DNA of 13,799 nt from Candidatus Cloacimonadota bacterium. GTDB lineage: Bacteria > Cloacimonadota > Cloacimonadia > Cloacimonadales > JAIOQZ01. Location: contig JAIOTM010000450.1 of assembly GCA_021106755.1 (NCBI GenBank), forward strand, positions 1-13,799, in the 5' to 3' direction. A program made the position numbers and the translations under genes. Below, piece by piece: positions 1 through 7,900 of this stretch; positions within the stretch are counted from its first letter, which is position 1; every line of letters begins with the position of its first letter. A model generated the notes under the pieces. That model searched no databases. It was not told where the DNA came from and saw nothing but the letters and a program-made list of their open reading frames with translations.

Positions 1-405
1 CCGCGAAGAGCCGGGAGAAAATCCCGCAACATAACCCGGTTTGCCAATCAGAATCCACGATTCGGAGACAATATCCGTACGCAGGGGCGTATCAATTACA
101 CTGAAAACTGAGCAATAGAGCGGGTGGGCGTGAATAATCGCGTTAACGTCTGAGCGAGCGCGATAAACCGAAAGGTGCATTGCTGTTTCGCAACTTGGCT
201 TTCGCTTTCCACTTGCTTCACCAGTGGCTATATTTACTTTCGCAATTGATTCGGGAGTAAGGCAATACTTGTCAGTTCCACTCGGTGTAAGCCAGACTGT
301 TTCCCTATCCCGGATACTTATGTTTCCTCCCGCGGCGGTGGAAAGCTGTCGCAGGTAAACCATGTTCTGCATTTCTACAATTTGTTGTGCTATAGTGTTA
401 TTCAT
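1..405 (-). CDS. Class II aldolase/adducin-family protein (N-terminal 135 residues, 3' end outside window)
   Basis: This is a Zn-dependent class II aldolase of the FucA/AraD/MtnB fold; family members cleave sugar phosphates (fuculose-1-P, ribulose-5-P epimerisation) or dehydrate methylthioribulose-1-P. Visible motifs are GGNIS (residues 26-30, phosphate loop), TPSGTDK (40-46), the general acid/base Glu73 in SCETAMH, and the zinc histidines 92 and 94 in IHAHP. This spacing matches E. coli FucA (E73, H92, H94) as I remember it. The third zinc His would lie past position 1, so it cannot be checked. The ATG at 405-403 shares an ATGA overlap with the stop of the upstream lipoprotein, which argues for translational coupling and fixes the start. 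The substrate cannot be told from this half; fuculose-, rhamnulose- or MtnB-like enzymes are all possible. The family call is secure and the specificity is unknown. Confidence 0.9.
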   Translation of the reverse strand, partial: MNNTIAQQIVEMQNMVYLRQLSTAAGGNISIRDRETVWLTPSGTDKYCLTPESIAKVNIATGEASGKRKPSCETAMHLSVYRARSDVNAIIHAHPLYCSVFSVIDTPLRTDIVSESWILIGKPGYVAGFSPGSSR

Positions 406-863
406 CTGCTTCTCCCGAACTCCTGATTTCCCCACAACAGCCACTCTCCGTAAGCTGAATGAAAATACGATAACTCCCCACCATCTTCCGGCTCGTGAAA
501 AGATTCTGTAATTACTGTTCCCACTCTATCCAACCTCATTGTAAAGGAGGCAGTTGCCAGTTCGCCATCTATAGATATGGAGATATTATCGAAGCGCAGG
601 TTTGTGTAGTCTGTAGCCCTTACTCCCCAGTCAGTCATTGCCATATTAACATTGTCTCCATCATGTAAGAAATCATCGTCGTAGTATTGCCGGATGGCTT
701 CAATCTCCAAATGGTTGAAATCTTTGGTGATGTTTGAGAGTATATCCTCTATTTCCGCTGTAGCTATAGTGTTACTGCTACTTATCGGGTCTTTACAGCC
801 TGCTAACAGACTAAGCATTAAAATTGTCAGTCCAATCAAGATTAGCTTTGGTTTAATACGCAT
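402..863 (-). CDS. Small lipoprotein with an NTF2/SnoaL-like domain
   Basis: A 153-residue exported lipoprotein. Residues 1-22 form a signal peptide with two N-terminal lysines and an Arg, a hydrophobic stretch (LILIGLTILMLSLL), and the lipobox LLAGC with the lipidated Cys at 23. The next residue is Lys, not Asp, so if Lol sorting applies the protein would go to the outer membrane. The mature part starts with a helix (EIEDILSNITKDF), then short segments rich in aromatic and acidic residues, then alternating beta strands (DNISISIDGELATASFTMRL). That order resembles the NTF2/SnoaL cone fold, here inferred from pattern alone. No catalytic residues are recognisable. The start overlaps the end of the RlmD-type gene by 22 bp, with only a weak GAG upstream, and the TGA stop overlaps the aldolase ATG. 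Function is unknown; the lipoprotein call is strong and the fold call tentative. Confidence 0.85.
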   Translation of the reverse strand: MRIKPKLILIGLTILMLSLLAGCKDPISSSNTIATAEIEDILSNITKDFNHLEIEAIRQYYDDDFLHDGDNVNMAMTDWGVRATDYTNLRFDNISISIDGELATASFTMRLDRVGTVITESFHEPEDGGELSYFHSAYGEWLLWGNQEFGRSR

Positions 864-2167
864 ACATTCTCAATATGATATGTGTTGGGAAACATATCGA
901 AAGGCTGGACAGAAACAAGCTCGAATCCCTTTTCGCGAAGAAGTCCTATGTCTCTTACCTGAGTGGATATATTGCAACTGATGTAGATTATCCGCTTTAC
1001 ACCTTCGGTAGTAGCAGCTTTTATAACAGCTGAGTCAAGCCCCTTGCGTGGCGGATCGAAAATAATTGTATCTGCACGATACTCCCGGAGACAGGCTTCT
1101 AAGCATGCGGCTGTATCGTCATTTACATAATTAACGTTGGTGCAGTTGTTGCGGGCAATGTTTTCCAGTGCTAATTCGAGTACATCCGGGTTGTTCTCAA
1201 TGCAGGTTACTTCTTCTACTCCACCGGAAATGTAGATACCAATTGTCGCGACACCGCTGTAGGCATCTATTACTCTGCTACCGGGTACAATCTGCTCACG
1301 GATGTAATCGTACATCTGGAGAGTCTGACCAGCATTGACCTGAAAAAACACCTTATTATCCAAAGCGAAAGTGTAATCACCGAGGGTTTCCAGCAAGTGC
1401 GGTTTACCATAGAGTAGCTTGTTTTCCTCGCCAGTTATCCGGTTTCCCTGCTTACGATTGATGTTTTGCACCACACCACTTATTTGCGGGAAGCTCTCAG
1501 TGAGCATTCTAACTAACTGCCGTGTAAAAGGAAGCTTACCGCTTCGGGTTACAACCACTACGAGCAGGTTACCTTCGGAATTTTCCCGCAGACCAAGAAA
1601 ACGGATTGCTCCCGTGTGGGTTGTTTCGTTATAGGGAGTCGCATTAACTTTTTGCATGTATTCCAGAAATAGTTCAGCTACCTGGTCAAATACATTGGGG
1701 TGCAGAAGACATTGTCGGTGAGGGACAATTTCATGGGATTTTCGGGCGTACATACCAATAGCTGGTTTTCCGGAGACGATACCTACAGGCATAAATGATT
1801 TATTTCTGTAGAACTGTTGCCGGGGAGAAGGTTTCACCGTGCCGACAGTTATATTGAGCCGATTGAATTCGTTCTGAGTAATTTCCCGCTTAAAAGCTAA
1901 TTGCTGAGGATATGAAATGTTAAGCCAATCACACGCGCCACAAGTGCCAAAGACTTCGCATCCAGACTTAATTCTGTATTGACTGGACTGATGTATTTCA
2001 TGGATAGTTCCGAATGAGACATCATTTTTCCGGCGGGTGATAGTTACATCAACGATATCGCCGGGAAGAGCGTTAGCCACGAAGATAGCCCGTCCTTCAC
2101 AGAATCCCAGCCCGTAGCCCTTGAATACTATTTTCTCGATAGTTAAACGCGGGATTACCGCCTGCAT
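842..2167 (-). CDS. rlmD: 23S rRNA (uracil-C5)-methyltransferase, RlmD/TrmA family
   Basis: A SAM-dependent RNA m5U methyltransferase, 441 residues, the normal length for RlmD (RumA). An N-terminal TRAM domain (about residues 5-60) binds RNA. A [4Fe-4S] site is formed by C70, C76, C79 and C153. The Rossmann methyltransferase core has motif I DAYSGVATIG (301-310), the acidic ribose ligand E324 in CIENN, and the DPPRKG motif (371-376). The catalytic nucleophile is C398 in ISCNIST and the general base E433 sits in FPNTYHIE. All catalytic residues are present. TRAM plus the iron-sulfur cysteines favour RlmD (U1939) or RlmCD over TrmA, but the target base cannot be decided from sequence. The ATG lies 13 bp inside the upstream glycosyltransferase gene, without a clear Shine-Dalgarno, so expression probably depends on coupling. 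The TRAM domain begins a few residues after this ATG, which supports the start. Confidence 0.93.
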   Translation of the reverse strand: MQAVIPRLTIEKIVFKGYGLGFCEGRAIFVANALPGDIVDVTITRRKNDVSFGTIHEIHQSSQYRIKSGCEVFGTCGACDWLNISYPQQLAFKREITQNEFNRLNITVGTVKPSPRQQFYRNKSFMPVGIVSGKPAIGMYARKSHEIVPHRQCLLHPNVFDQVAELFLEYMQKVNATPYNETTHTGAIRFLGLRENSEGNLLVVVVTRSGKLPFTRQLVRMLTESFPQISGVVQNINRKQGNRITGEENKLLYGKPHLLETLGDYTFALDNKVFFQVNAGQTLQMYDYIREQIVPGSRVIDAYSGVATIGIYISGGVEEVTCIENNPDVLELALENIARNNCTNVNYVNDDTAACLEACLREYRADTIIFDPPRKGLDSAVIKAATTEGVKRIIYISCNISTQVRDIGLLREKGFELVSVQPFDMFPNTYHIENVCVLNQS

Positions 2168-2880
2168 GGTATTTTGCCGATGAGTTGGTAATATTTCAAT
2201 TTCCAGACCATGTAAATCGCCTCATGCACAATACGCTTAGACATTTTGGATTGTCCGCTTCGCCGGTCTTCAAAAATTATCGGCATTTCTTTAATTTTAT
2301 AGTTCAGCAACCAGGTTCGATAGTTCATCTCAATCTGAAATGAATACCCATCCGACATAATCGCGTCGAGGTTTATTGACTGCAACACCTTTCGATGCCA
2401 GCACTTGAAACCTCCAGTAGGATCGCATACAGGCATTCCGGTTATCACCCGCACATATTTGGCAGCACCCCAACTTAAAATCAGGCGTTGTAGTGGCCAG
2501 TTTACAACGTTGATACCCTTGATATATCGTGAGCCAATTACTAAATCGGCTTGCTTGCTTTCGCGAATCATATCAGGAATCACAGCCGGATTGTGGGAGA
2601 AATCAGCGTCCATTTGTAGAATAAGTTCGTAATCCCGCTCTAACGCGTATTTGAATCCTGTAGTGTAAGCACTGCCTAAGCCTAATTTCCCGTTTCGCTC
2701 AATTAACTTCACCCTGTCTGTCTTTTCCTGATGAGTTTTCACAAGATTGCCAGTGCCATCCGGGGAGTTGTCGTCAACTACGAGTATATCGAGGTTTTCG
2801 TCTAAACTCAGGAGTATATCTAACAGTGCTGAGATGTTCTTTGCTTCGTCGTAGGTAGGTATTATTATTATATTTCGCAT
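2155..2880 (-). CDS. GT2 glycosyltransferase, polyprenol-phosphate mannose synthase (DPM1)-like
   Basis: A family 2 glycosyltransferase of 241 residues in the Dpm1/Ppm1 branch, which moves mannose (or another hexose) from a nucleotide sugar to a polyprenyl phosphate on the inner face of the membrane. The N-terminal IIIIPTYDEAKNI (4-16), the nucleotide-binding DDNSPDGT (36-43), GKLGLGSAY (64-72), the metal-binding DAD at 91-93 followed by FSHNP, the acceptor-side GYSFQIEM, and the C-terminal R-x-x-G-x-SKMS signature are all visible. It lacks the C-terminal GtrA-type or other membrane helices found in longer relatives, so it is likely peripheral like human DPM1. The start lies 2 bp past the stop of the acyltransferase gene and has no visible Shine-Dalgarno, so it is probably coupled to it. 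The donor sugar is inferred from family resemblance. The product would supply lipid-linked sugar for protein or envelope glycosylation. Confidence 0.9.
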   Translation of the reverse strand: MRNIIIIPTYDEAKNISALLDILLSLDENLDILVVDDNSPDGTGNLVKTHQEKTDRVKLIERNGKLGLGSAYTTGFKYALERDYELILQMDADFSHNPAVIPDMIRESKQADLVIGSRYIKGINVVNWPLQRLILSWGAAKYVRVITGMPVCDPTGGFKCWHRKVLQSINLDAIMSDGYSFQIEMNYRTWLLNYKIKEMPIIFEDRRSGQSKMSKRIVHEAIYMVWKLKYYQLIGKIPCRR

Positions 2881-2882
2881 AG

Positions 2883-3635
2883 TTATTTATCTAAGTTGTT
2901 TTTAAGCAGTTGCGTCTCCGGTACAGCCCTGAAATGGCGTCCTGGATTCCCTGCCCAGATTTCTTCGGCGGGGATGTCTTTTGTAACAACAGCTCCGCCC
3001 GCGACAACCGCGTCCTCGTTTATAGTTTTTCCCGGCAAAATGGTGCAATTTACACCGACTCTACCACCTCGTTTGATAGTAACACCTTTGAAATGCTTGT
3101 AGCGTTCTTTATCACGAGCCATGTAATTATCGTTGCTGGTTGCAACAGCCGGAGCGACAAAACAGTAATCTTCTATTGTTGAATAAGCCGTTATATAGCA
3201 GTTTGTTTCAAATTTATTGCGACTGCCGATGGTACAGAAATTCTCAATCGCAACTCCTCTGCCTACAATGTTATAGCTACCGAGAGTAACATTCTCGCGA
3301 ATTGTAGCGAGGTCTGCTACTAAGTTGTGGTCTTCCATTTTACACTGAGCGTAGATAATGACGCCCGTTCCGATAAGGCAGTCGTTGCCTATTTCAGTCG
3401 GTTCCATTTGTTTATCGCTTGTAAAAATGCTGCGAGGTGAACGCATTGGCTGTTTGCCAATTACTGTATGGTCGTCTATACGAACTCCATCACCTATGCG
3501 GGTTCCCGCGTGGATTACTACATGATAACCAATCTTGCAATCTGCTCCAATTGAAACGTTTTCGTTAATAACCGAACCTGACCCGATGGTGGTTCCTGTG
3601 CCTACTCTTGCTGTCTTATCTATATGTGTCTGCAT
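2883..3635 (-). CDS. Left-handed beta-helix (hexapeptide repeat) acyl/acetyltransferase
   Basis: A 250-residue cytoplasmic protein built almost wholly from hexapeptide repeats ([LIV]-G-x4 type), for example ARVGTGTTIGSGSVI near the N-terminus and further runs through about residue 220. It ends with AGGAVVTKDIP and the WAGNPGR signature of the LpxA/WlbB/DapH-like acyltransferase superfamily, in which trimers bind acetyl- or acyl-CoA between coils. A loop of about 20 residues (KQPMRSPRSIFTSDK) breaks the repeats near residues 61-75, as in sugar O/N-acyltransferases. The ATG at 3635-3633 has GGAG five bases upstream, a good ribosome site, and it is the first gene of the leftward cluster. Because a polyprenol-phosphate glycosyltransferase follows after 2 bp, a role in modifying a nucleotide sugar or glycan is plausible. 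The substrate is unknown; UDP-3-amino-sugar N-acetyltransferases are close look-alikes. Confidence 0.88.
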   Translation of the reverse strand: MQTHIDKTARVGTGTTIGSGSVINENVSIGADCKIGYHVVIHAGTRIGDGVRIDDHTVIGKQPMRSPRSIFTSDKQMEPTEIGNDCLIGTGVIIYAQCKMEDHNLVADLATIRENVTLGSYNIVGRGVAIENFCTIGSRNKFETNCYITAYSTIEDYCFVAPAVATSNDNYMARDKERYKHFKGVTIKRGGRVGVNCTILPGKTINEDAVVAGGAVVTKDIPAEEIWAGNPGRHFRAVPETQLLKNNLDK

Positions 3636-3640
3636 AAATA

Positions 3641-3644
3641 CTCC
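3641..3644 (-). promoter_or_regulatory. Shine-Dalgarno of the acyltransferase gene
   Basis: GGAG on the minus strand, five bases before the ATG ending at 3635. It is the only clear ribosome-binding site in the leftward five-gene cluster. The later genes start inside or beside the preceding gene with weak or no such signal. Confidence 0.6.
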
Positions 3645-3862
3645 GAATAATCCCAGTTTCTCGCTTGAGGTTCGATAGTAAAGTATTTTTTTATTGAAGC
3701 ATGAATTTCAGGGAATTTAACTAAGTTTTAATCTGCTTCTACTCTGATGTCTTTGCTTCAAGTCGTCGTCTTTTAGTCCTTACGTCTCGAAACACACAGT
3801 TTGGTAAAAAAAGACTCAATAATTGTAAAAATGGGATATTCTTGAAATGATTTGACTAATTC

Positions 3863-3893
3863 TTGACAACTATTTCAAATTTTTCATTATAAT
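3863..3893 (+). promoter_or_regulatory. Sigma70-type promoter for the hybrid kinase gene
   Basis: A perfect TTGACA (-35, 3863-3868) and a perfect TATAAT (-10, 3888-3893) are separated by 19 bp, two more than optimal. An overlapping CATTAT at 3885-3890 would give 16 bp. A start of transcription near 3900 would give a short leader of about 30 bases before the ATG at 3929. This is the only strong promoter-like element in the 293-bp divergent region 3636-3928. On the minus strand I see only a poor candidate (TACTAT at 3680-3675) for the leftward cluster. The rest of the region is AT-rich, with no gene, tRNA or clear terminator. Confidence 0.65.
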
Positions 3894-3918
3894 TTGTTGT
3901 GTTAACGTGAATCATCCG

Positions 3919-3923
3919 GGAGG
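3919..3923 (+). promoter_or_regulatory. Shine-Dalgarno that selects ATG 3929 for the kinase
   Basis: GGAGG ends five bases before the ATG at 3929-3931 and only two bases before an in-frame TTG at 3926-3928. The spacing favours the ATG, so the protein starts MIIDSRYEV rather than with one extra residue. Confidence 0.8.
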
Positions 3924-3928
3924 ATTTG

Positions 3929-4852
3929 ATGATTATTGATTCAAGATACGAAGTACTGGAAAGCATTGGCGCGGGGCTTTGGGCAACAGTTTATAAAGTA
4001 AAGGATGTCAGAACAGACAAGATATACGCTTTGAAATTGTTTCATAAATTAGAAGCTGATAAGTTATACGAGAAATTCTCTGCCGAGGACATGCACCACA
4101 TCACTCAGATTGAGCACCCCAATCTATTGCAGGTACGGGCGTTTGGTAACTACAACAAACATATATATTATCTTAGCGAATTCTGCACAGGGCACACTTT
4201 TAGCAGTTTCCGTTTTAAGAAATTCAATCTTGAGATGCTATACGACATAGTTGTGCAGGTAGTTTATGCCCTCAACGCGCTCCATTTGCACGAAATGGTT
4301 CACAAAGACCTTAAACCCGAAAACATTATGTACGAAATCACCCATTCAAAACCCAAGGTTAAGGTGCTGGATTACGGGTTTGCCAAAGTCGATATGCAGA
4401 AAAACCAGCAAACCATAAGCGGTAGTCTGCCATACATCGCACCGGAAATTTATCTTGGTAAAGGTGCGGTACCGCAAAGCGATTACTACTCGCTCGGTGT
4501 TACCCTTTATCAGATTACAACAGGCAGTTTACCGTTCTCAGTAGAGCGAATATCCAGTCTGATTTCCGGCAACCAGCAGAATTTCTTCCCGGAATTCCCC
4601 AGAGAATTGAATCCTGATATACCTAAGCATCTGGAAAAATTCATTCTTAAATTACTGGAAAAAAATCCTGCCGACCGCTATGGGGATGCCCAAAGCATTA
4701 TCAGCTATATCAACCGGATACAGTTTAAAAAATACCAATTTTCTCTCCGTCATACAGTAGTTACAACTATCAAGTATCGTAGTTACTTCGTTCGGGAAGA
4801 TTATGCCCACCAATTACTCGATTATATACCACTTATTGAGGATAAAAATTGA
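3929..4852 (+). CDS. Serine/threonine protein kinase domain (first part of an interrupted hybrid kinase)
   Basis: A complete Hanks-type kinase domain, 307 residues to the TGA. It shows the glycine loop IGAGLWATV (13-21), the ATP lysine K36 in YALK, a likely helix-C Glu at 53, the catalytic loop HKDLKPEN (125-132, so a non-RD kinase with D127 and N132 kept), the metal-binding DYG (148-150, in place of DFG), APE (171-173), D185 in SDYYSLG, and R250. All residues needed for catalysis are present. Residues 286-307 (YFVREDYAHQLLDYIPLIE onward) no longer belong to the kinase: they match the 'FVGRE...LL' lead-in that precedes the P-loop in PknK/HstK-type hybrid kinases. The gene therefore appears to stop in the middle of a domain boundary. 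The next codon after the TGA continues the same frame into the ATPase-like domain. Cytoplasmic, no membrane segment. Whether a stand-alone kinase is made is unknown. Confidence 0.9.
   Translation: MIIDSRYEVLESIGAGLWATVYKVKDVRTDKIYALKLFHKLEADKLYEKFSAEDMHHITQIEHPNLLQVRAFGNYNKHIYYLSEFCTGHTFSSFRFKKFNLEMLYDIVVQVVYALNALHLHEMVHKDLKPENIMYEITHSKPKVKVLDYGFAKVDMQKNQQTISGSLPYIAPEIYLGKGAVPQSDYYSLGVTLYQITTGSLPFSVERISSLISGNQQNFFPEFPRELNPDIPKHLEKFILKLLEKNPADRYGDAQSIISYINRIQFKKYQFSLRHTVVTTIKYRSYFVREDYAHQLLDYIPLIEDKN
4850..4852 (+). other. Single in-frame TGA interrupting the hybrid kinase frame
   Basis: The frame opened at 3929 meets TGA here and then stays open, in the same phase, to 9400. Before the TGA the protein reads PLIEDKN; directly after it reads KLIVSTGSEGLGK, the first core strand and P-loop of the STAND/AAA-like domain. 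The first start-like codons in frame afterwards are TTG 4898 and TTG 4901, inside the P-loop region; the first ATG is 4943, after it. None has a convincing Shine-Dalgarno. Restoring one sense codon would give a protein of 1823 residues. The final stop of the same gene (9398-9400) and that of the lipoprotein gene (404-402, minus) are also TGA, so TGA is a normal stop in this genome. Confidence 0.9.
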
Positions 4853-4873
4853 AAACTTATTGTTTCAACCGGC

Positions 4874-4908
4874 AGTGAAGGTCTTGGAAAAGACGACTTG
4901 TTGTCACT
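4874..4908 (+). other. Potential two-part stem-loop just downstream of the in-frame TGA
   Basis: GTCTT (4881-4885) and AAGAC (4890-4894) form a perfect 5-bp stem closed by a GGAA tetraloop, starting 28 bases after the TGA. An outer AGTGA (4874-4878) can pair with TCACT (4904-4908) around it, leaving an uneven internal loop. The element overlaps the Walker A codons, so it may be chance. A role in stop-codon readthrough is only a possibility. Confidence 0.3.
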
Positions 4909-7900
4909 TTTCCGGTTTCACTTGCTCAACGATAATTTTTTTATGTTCGACTACAAGTGCAGTCAAATCGATAAAGACCCTTTCTTCGCCTTGATTAAAG
5001 AATTTCACGCCTATGTAGATAACAGTAAAAAGTTGAAGCGTGACCTGGAAGATATTTCGGGCAAGTTACGTGATTACCTTGTTAGCGAGCATAGTGAAGT
5101 ATCCGGCGAAAGTTCAGGAAAAGAACTGGAGAAGGATTTTGTCTCTGCGCGGGACTTCATCATTGATCTTTCGGAGGTTAAACCACTTGTTTTTATAATA
5201 AGAGCTGGATATTATATCACTAAAGAGACGATAGACTTCGTAAACTTCATTTCGAAAGACATTATTGAGAGACAGGTACTTATTATCATAAGTGTTGATG
5301 ACCCCAGTAAAGTGCGGGGATTGATACATTCAATTCAGGTGCGGGTAAATCCTTTTACTTCTGAACAGATTAAAGAATACCTGAATAAATTGGTCAACGA
5401 AACTGTACCGGATAGTTTCGTCCGGCATATTACACAGAGAACCAGTGGTAACCCGTTATTTATTCGGGATATTATCATTGACCTCACCGAGAGTAAAACA
5501 ATCTGGCATGATGGACGCTTCCATTTAGATTACAATTTTGAAGAATACGAGTTACCAGCTCATCTGACTCACTCTATCTTCAACAGGATGAGTCACCTTT
5601 CCGAAAAAGCTTATTACCAACTTCAAAAGCTCGCGATTATATACACGCCAATATCACGCGAGTTAATGGGTTATGTGCTGGATATTGGTAATAAAGAGCT
5701 TTTTATGCTGATAAATGAAGCTGTTAACAACGAATTACTTACTGAACGCGGTATTTATTATTACCTCGCCTTCGAAGAATTCCGCAAGCGGCTTCTTTCT
5801 GAATGTCCCGATACACAAAAATTAATAATTGCCAACAAAGTGCTGGATTACTTCCAGGACAAATCAATAAGCCAGTTAGACGTTTGCGAAGGAATTATAA
5901 AAGCTGCGGAAATGGTAGAAGATGCTAAAGCTGTCCGTCGTTACAAGCTGATTCTTGCCCGGATACTCAGCAAAAAGTTTGAACAAGTTGAAGCCTTTGA
6001 TCTAATCTGCGAGGTAATTCAATTGGATTTCTCAGGCAAGTTGGATTTAGAAAAACAATATATCATGTCGGATTTGGCACTACTTCAGGAAAAGGCGGAG
6101 ATAACTGGTTTTATCCATAAAGCTATGGAGAAAATTAGCAGTATCCCGAATATTCCTGAGTTATTCGAGAAATACTATCTGCACGGTACATTCCATCATG
6201 GACTCGGAGAAATTGAAAAAGCGAGAGAGATGATGACAAAAGCTCTTTCACTAGCCGTTACCGGAAAACAGCGTATCAGCGGAATAATCCAACTCATCTG
6301 GAACGCGTATCGGAGCGATGATTCTCAAACGGCTCACAAATATATAGATATGCTGGAAAATGTGAAGATGTCGCCAGCTCTCGAAGTAGCGTTTATCAAC
6401 AGAAAAGCACTGACTTTCAACTTAGATGGTAAAGCGGATGAAGCGATTAATCTCGTAGAAGATTACCTTTCAAAACTCCCGATTATCGAAGACACCACTT
6501 TCCTGATTCGATTAGGCTCCCTGCATAATAATCTCGCGATTATTTATACCGAGATGTGGAATATTGAAGATGCCCACAAACACTACATGATAACAAAAGA
6601 AATCTGGGAAAAAGTAAAGAATATCCGTGCCCTTGGTGTGATTTACAATAATATAGGTGATCTCGCGTTAAAACAAGGTGATACCAAGACAGCCTTCGAA
6701 TATTTCCAGAAAGCCTACGAAATCTCTATGAAAGTAAACCAGAATCGTGAGCAAGCTCTGGCATTAGTCAACTTCGGGGAGGCATATATAAAGCGGGGAG
6801 ATTTTCGCGAAGCTGAGAAATACTTAAAAAAGGGGCAGGCAATTATTGAGACAATGGAACGAAAGGATTTTCTTGATTCTGTTTATAGCAATCTTGCTCT
6901 GGCAAAGGGCAAAATCAAGGGTTTTGGACATTACTACCAATTCATTCAGGAGTTTCAGCCAACTTTGCTCAAGAATGTAATTTCTAAGCTGACACCCCTC
7001 GTGAAAACCTGGTTCTACTATCAGTTCCATCTTGGGAATATTGATAAACTAAACGAATTGCTTCAGGAAAACCCGGATATTGATTATGTTGAAAGTCACG
7101 ATGAAGATTTCTATTATCAGGTAGTCGGTCTTATGCACTTTCTGCGGAAGGATTATCAGGCTGCCCTGCATAACTTTGAGATTGCCTCAGAATATGCTGC
7201 CCGAAACCACAGTGCTTACGGAACTGCAATCATGAAAATCAGGGAAGCCCAATGCCACATCGGATTAGGTGAACCGGATAAAGCGGAAACTAAATTGCAA
7301 CCTACTATCAGCATGGTTAAGGAGTTTGATTTCCGGTATTGGGATCATGTTCTCCGAATAGTGCAATGTGATATTGATTTGCAAAAACCAGAAGTTCCTT
7401 TGAGGAGGATTCTCAGAAATCTACTCGCCCAGTTACCATACATAATGGAAAACGACCTGTATCAGTTAGAGATACGCGTTTATGAGCGTCTGGTTCAGAT
7501 TTATAACGAACTTGATGCAGAAACTCAGGCTGCTACTTACTTCTCTTTGTATCAAGACAAGATTGAGAATTGCACTCAAGGTATTCCCCCCGAAGATAAA
7601 GTTCATTATATTCAGATGAAAGAAGCTGATAAACAACAATACAGCGAACTGAAAACACTTATTATTGCTCATCGGGGCATGTACGAAACCGAAGAATGGC
7701 AGGAACAACTATACGATTTGTTCAAGCTTAACGATATAAACAGAATGAAGTTTTTTATCGACAAGACAATCCAGAATCTTATCTCACCCTATTGTTACAG
7801 CATTATCCTGTACGATGATTTCAAGAACAGGGGAGAGATATTTCTCCTCAAAGAAATGGATATGAACACGATATATTCATCCGATATATTTTATCTGATA

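Noticed and set aside
694..981. Plus-strand open frame opposite the lipoprotein and rlmD genes
   Set aside because: Antisense shadow with no ribosome site and no recognisable motif; the minus-strand genes are clear.
3768..3815. Hairpin GTCTTTT/AAAAGAC in the divergent region
   Set aside because: AT-rich 7-bp pairing with a 34-base loop; likely chance.
3926..3928. TTG as the start of the kinase gene
   Set aside because: It is only two bases from the GGAGG; the ATG three bases later has proper spacing.
4850..4852. Selenocysteine insertion at the in-frame TGA
   Set aside because: The position is a linker before the P-loop, not a redox site, and the downstream hairpin lacks a recognisable bacterial SECIS layout. 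No selenoprotein machinery is in the window.
4850..4852. Alternative genetic code with TGA read as Gly or Trp
   Set aside because: Only one internal TGA occurs across about 13 kb of coding sequence. TGG is used for Trp, and TGA ends at least two genes here, one of them in an ATGA overlap.
4803..4994. 63-codon open frame across the kinase break, suggesting a frameshift
   Set aside because: It is in another phase and ends at once. The two kinase parts are already in the same frame, so no frameshift is needed to join them.
7466..7708. Minus-strand 80-codon frame inside the hybrid kinase
   Set aside because: Antisense to a long, well-supported frame; the hydrophobic composition is a by-product of complementary codons.
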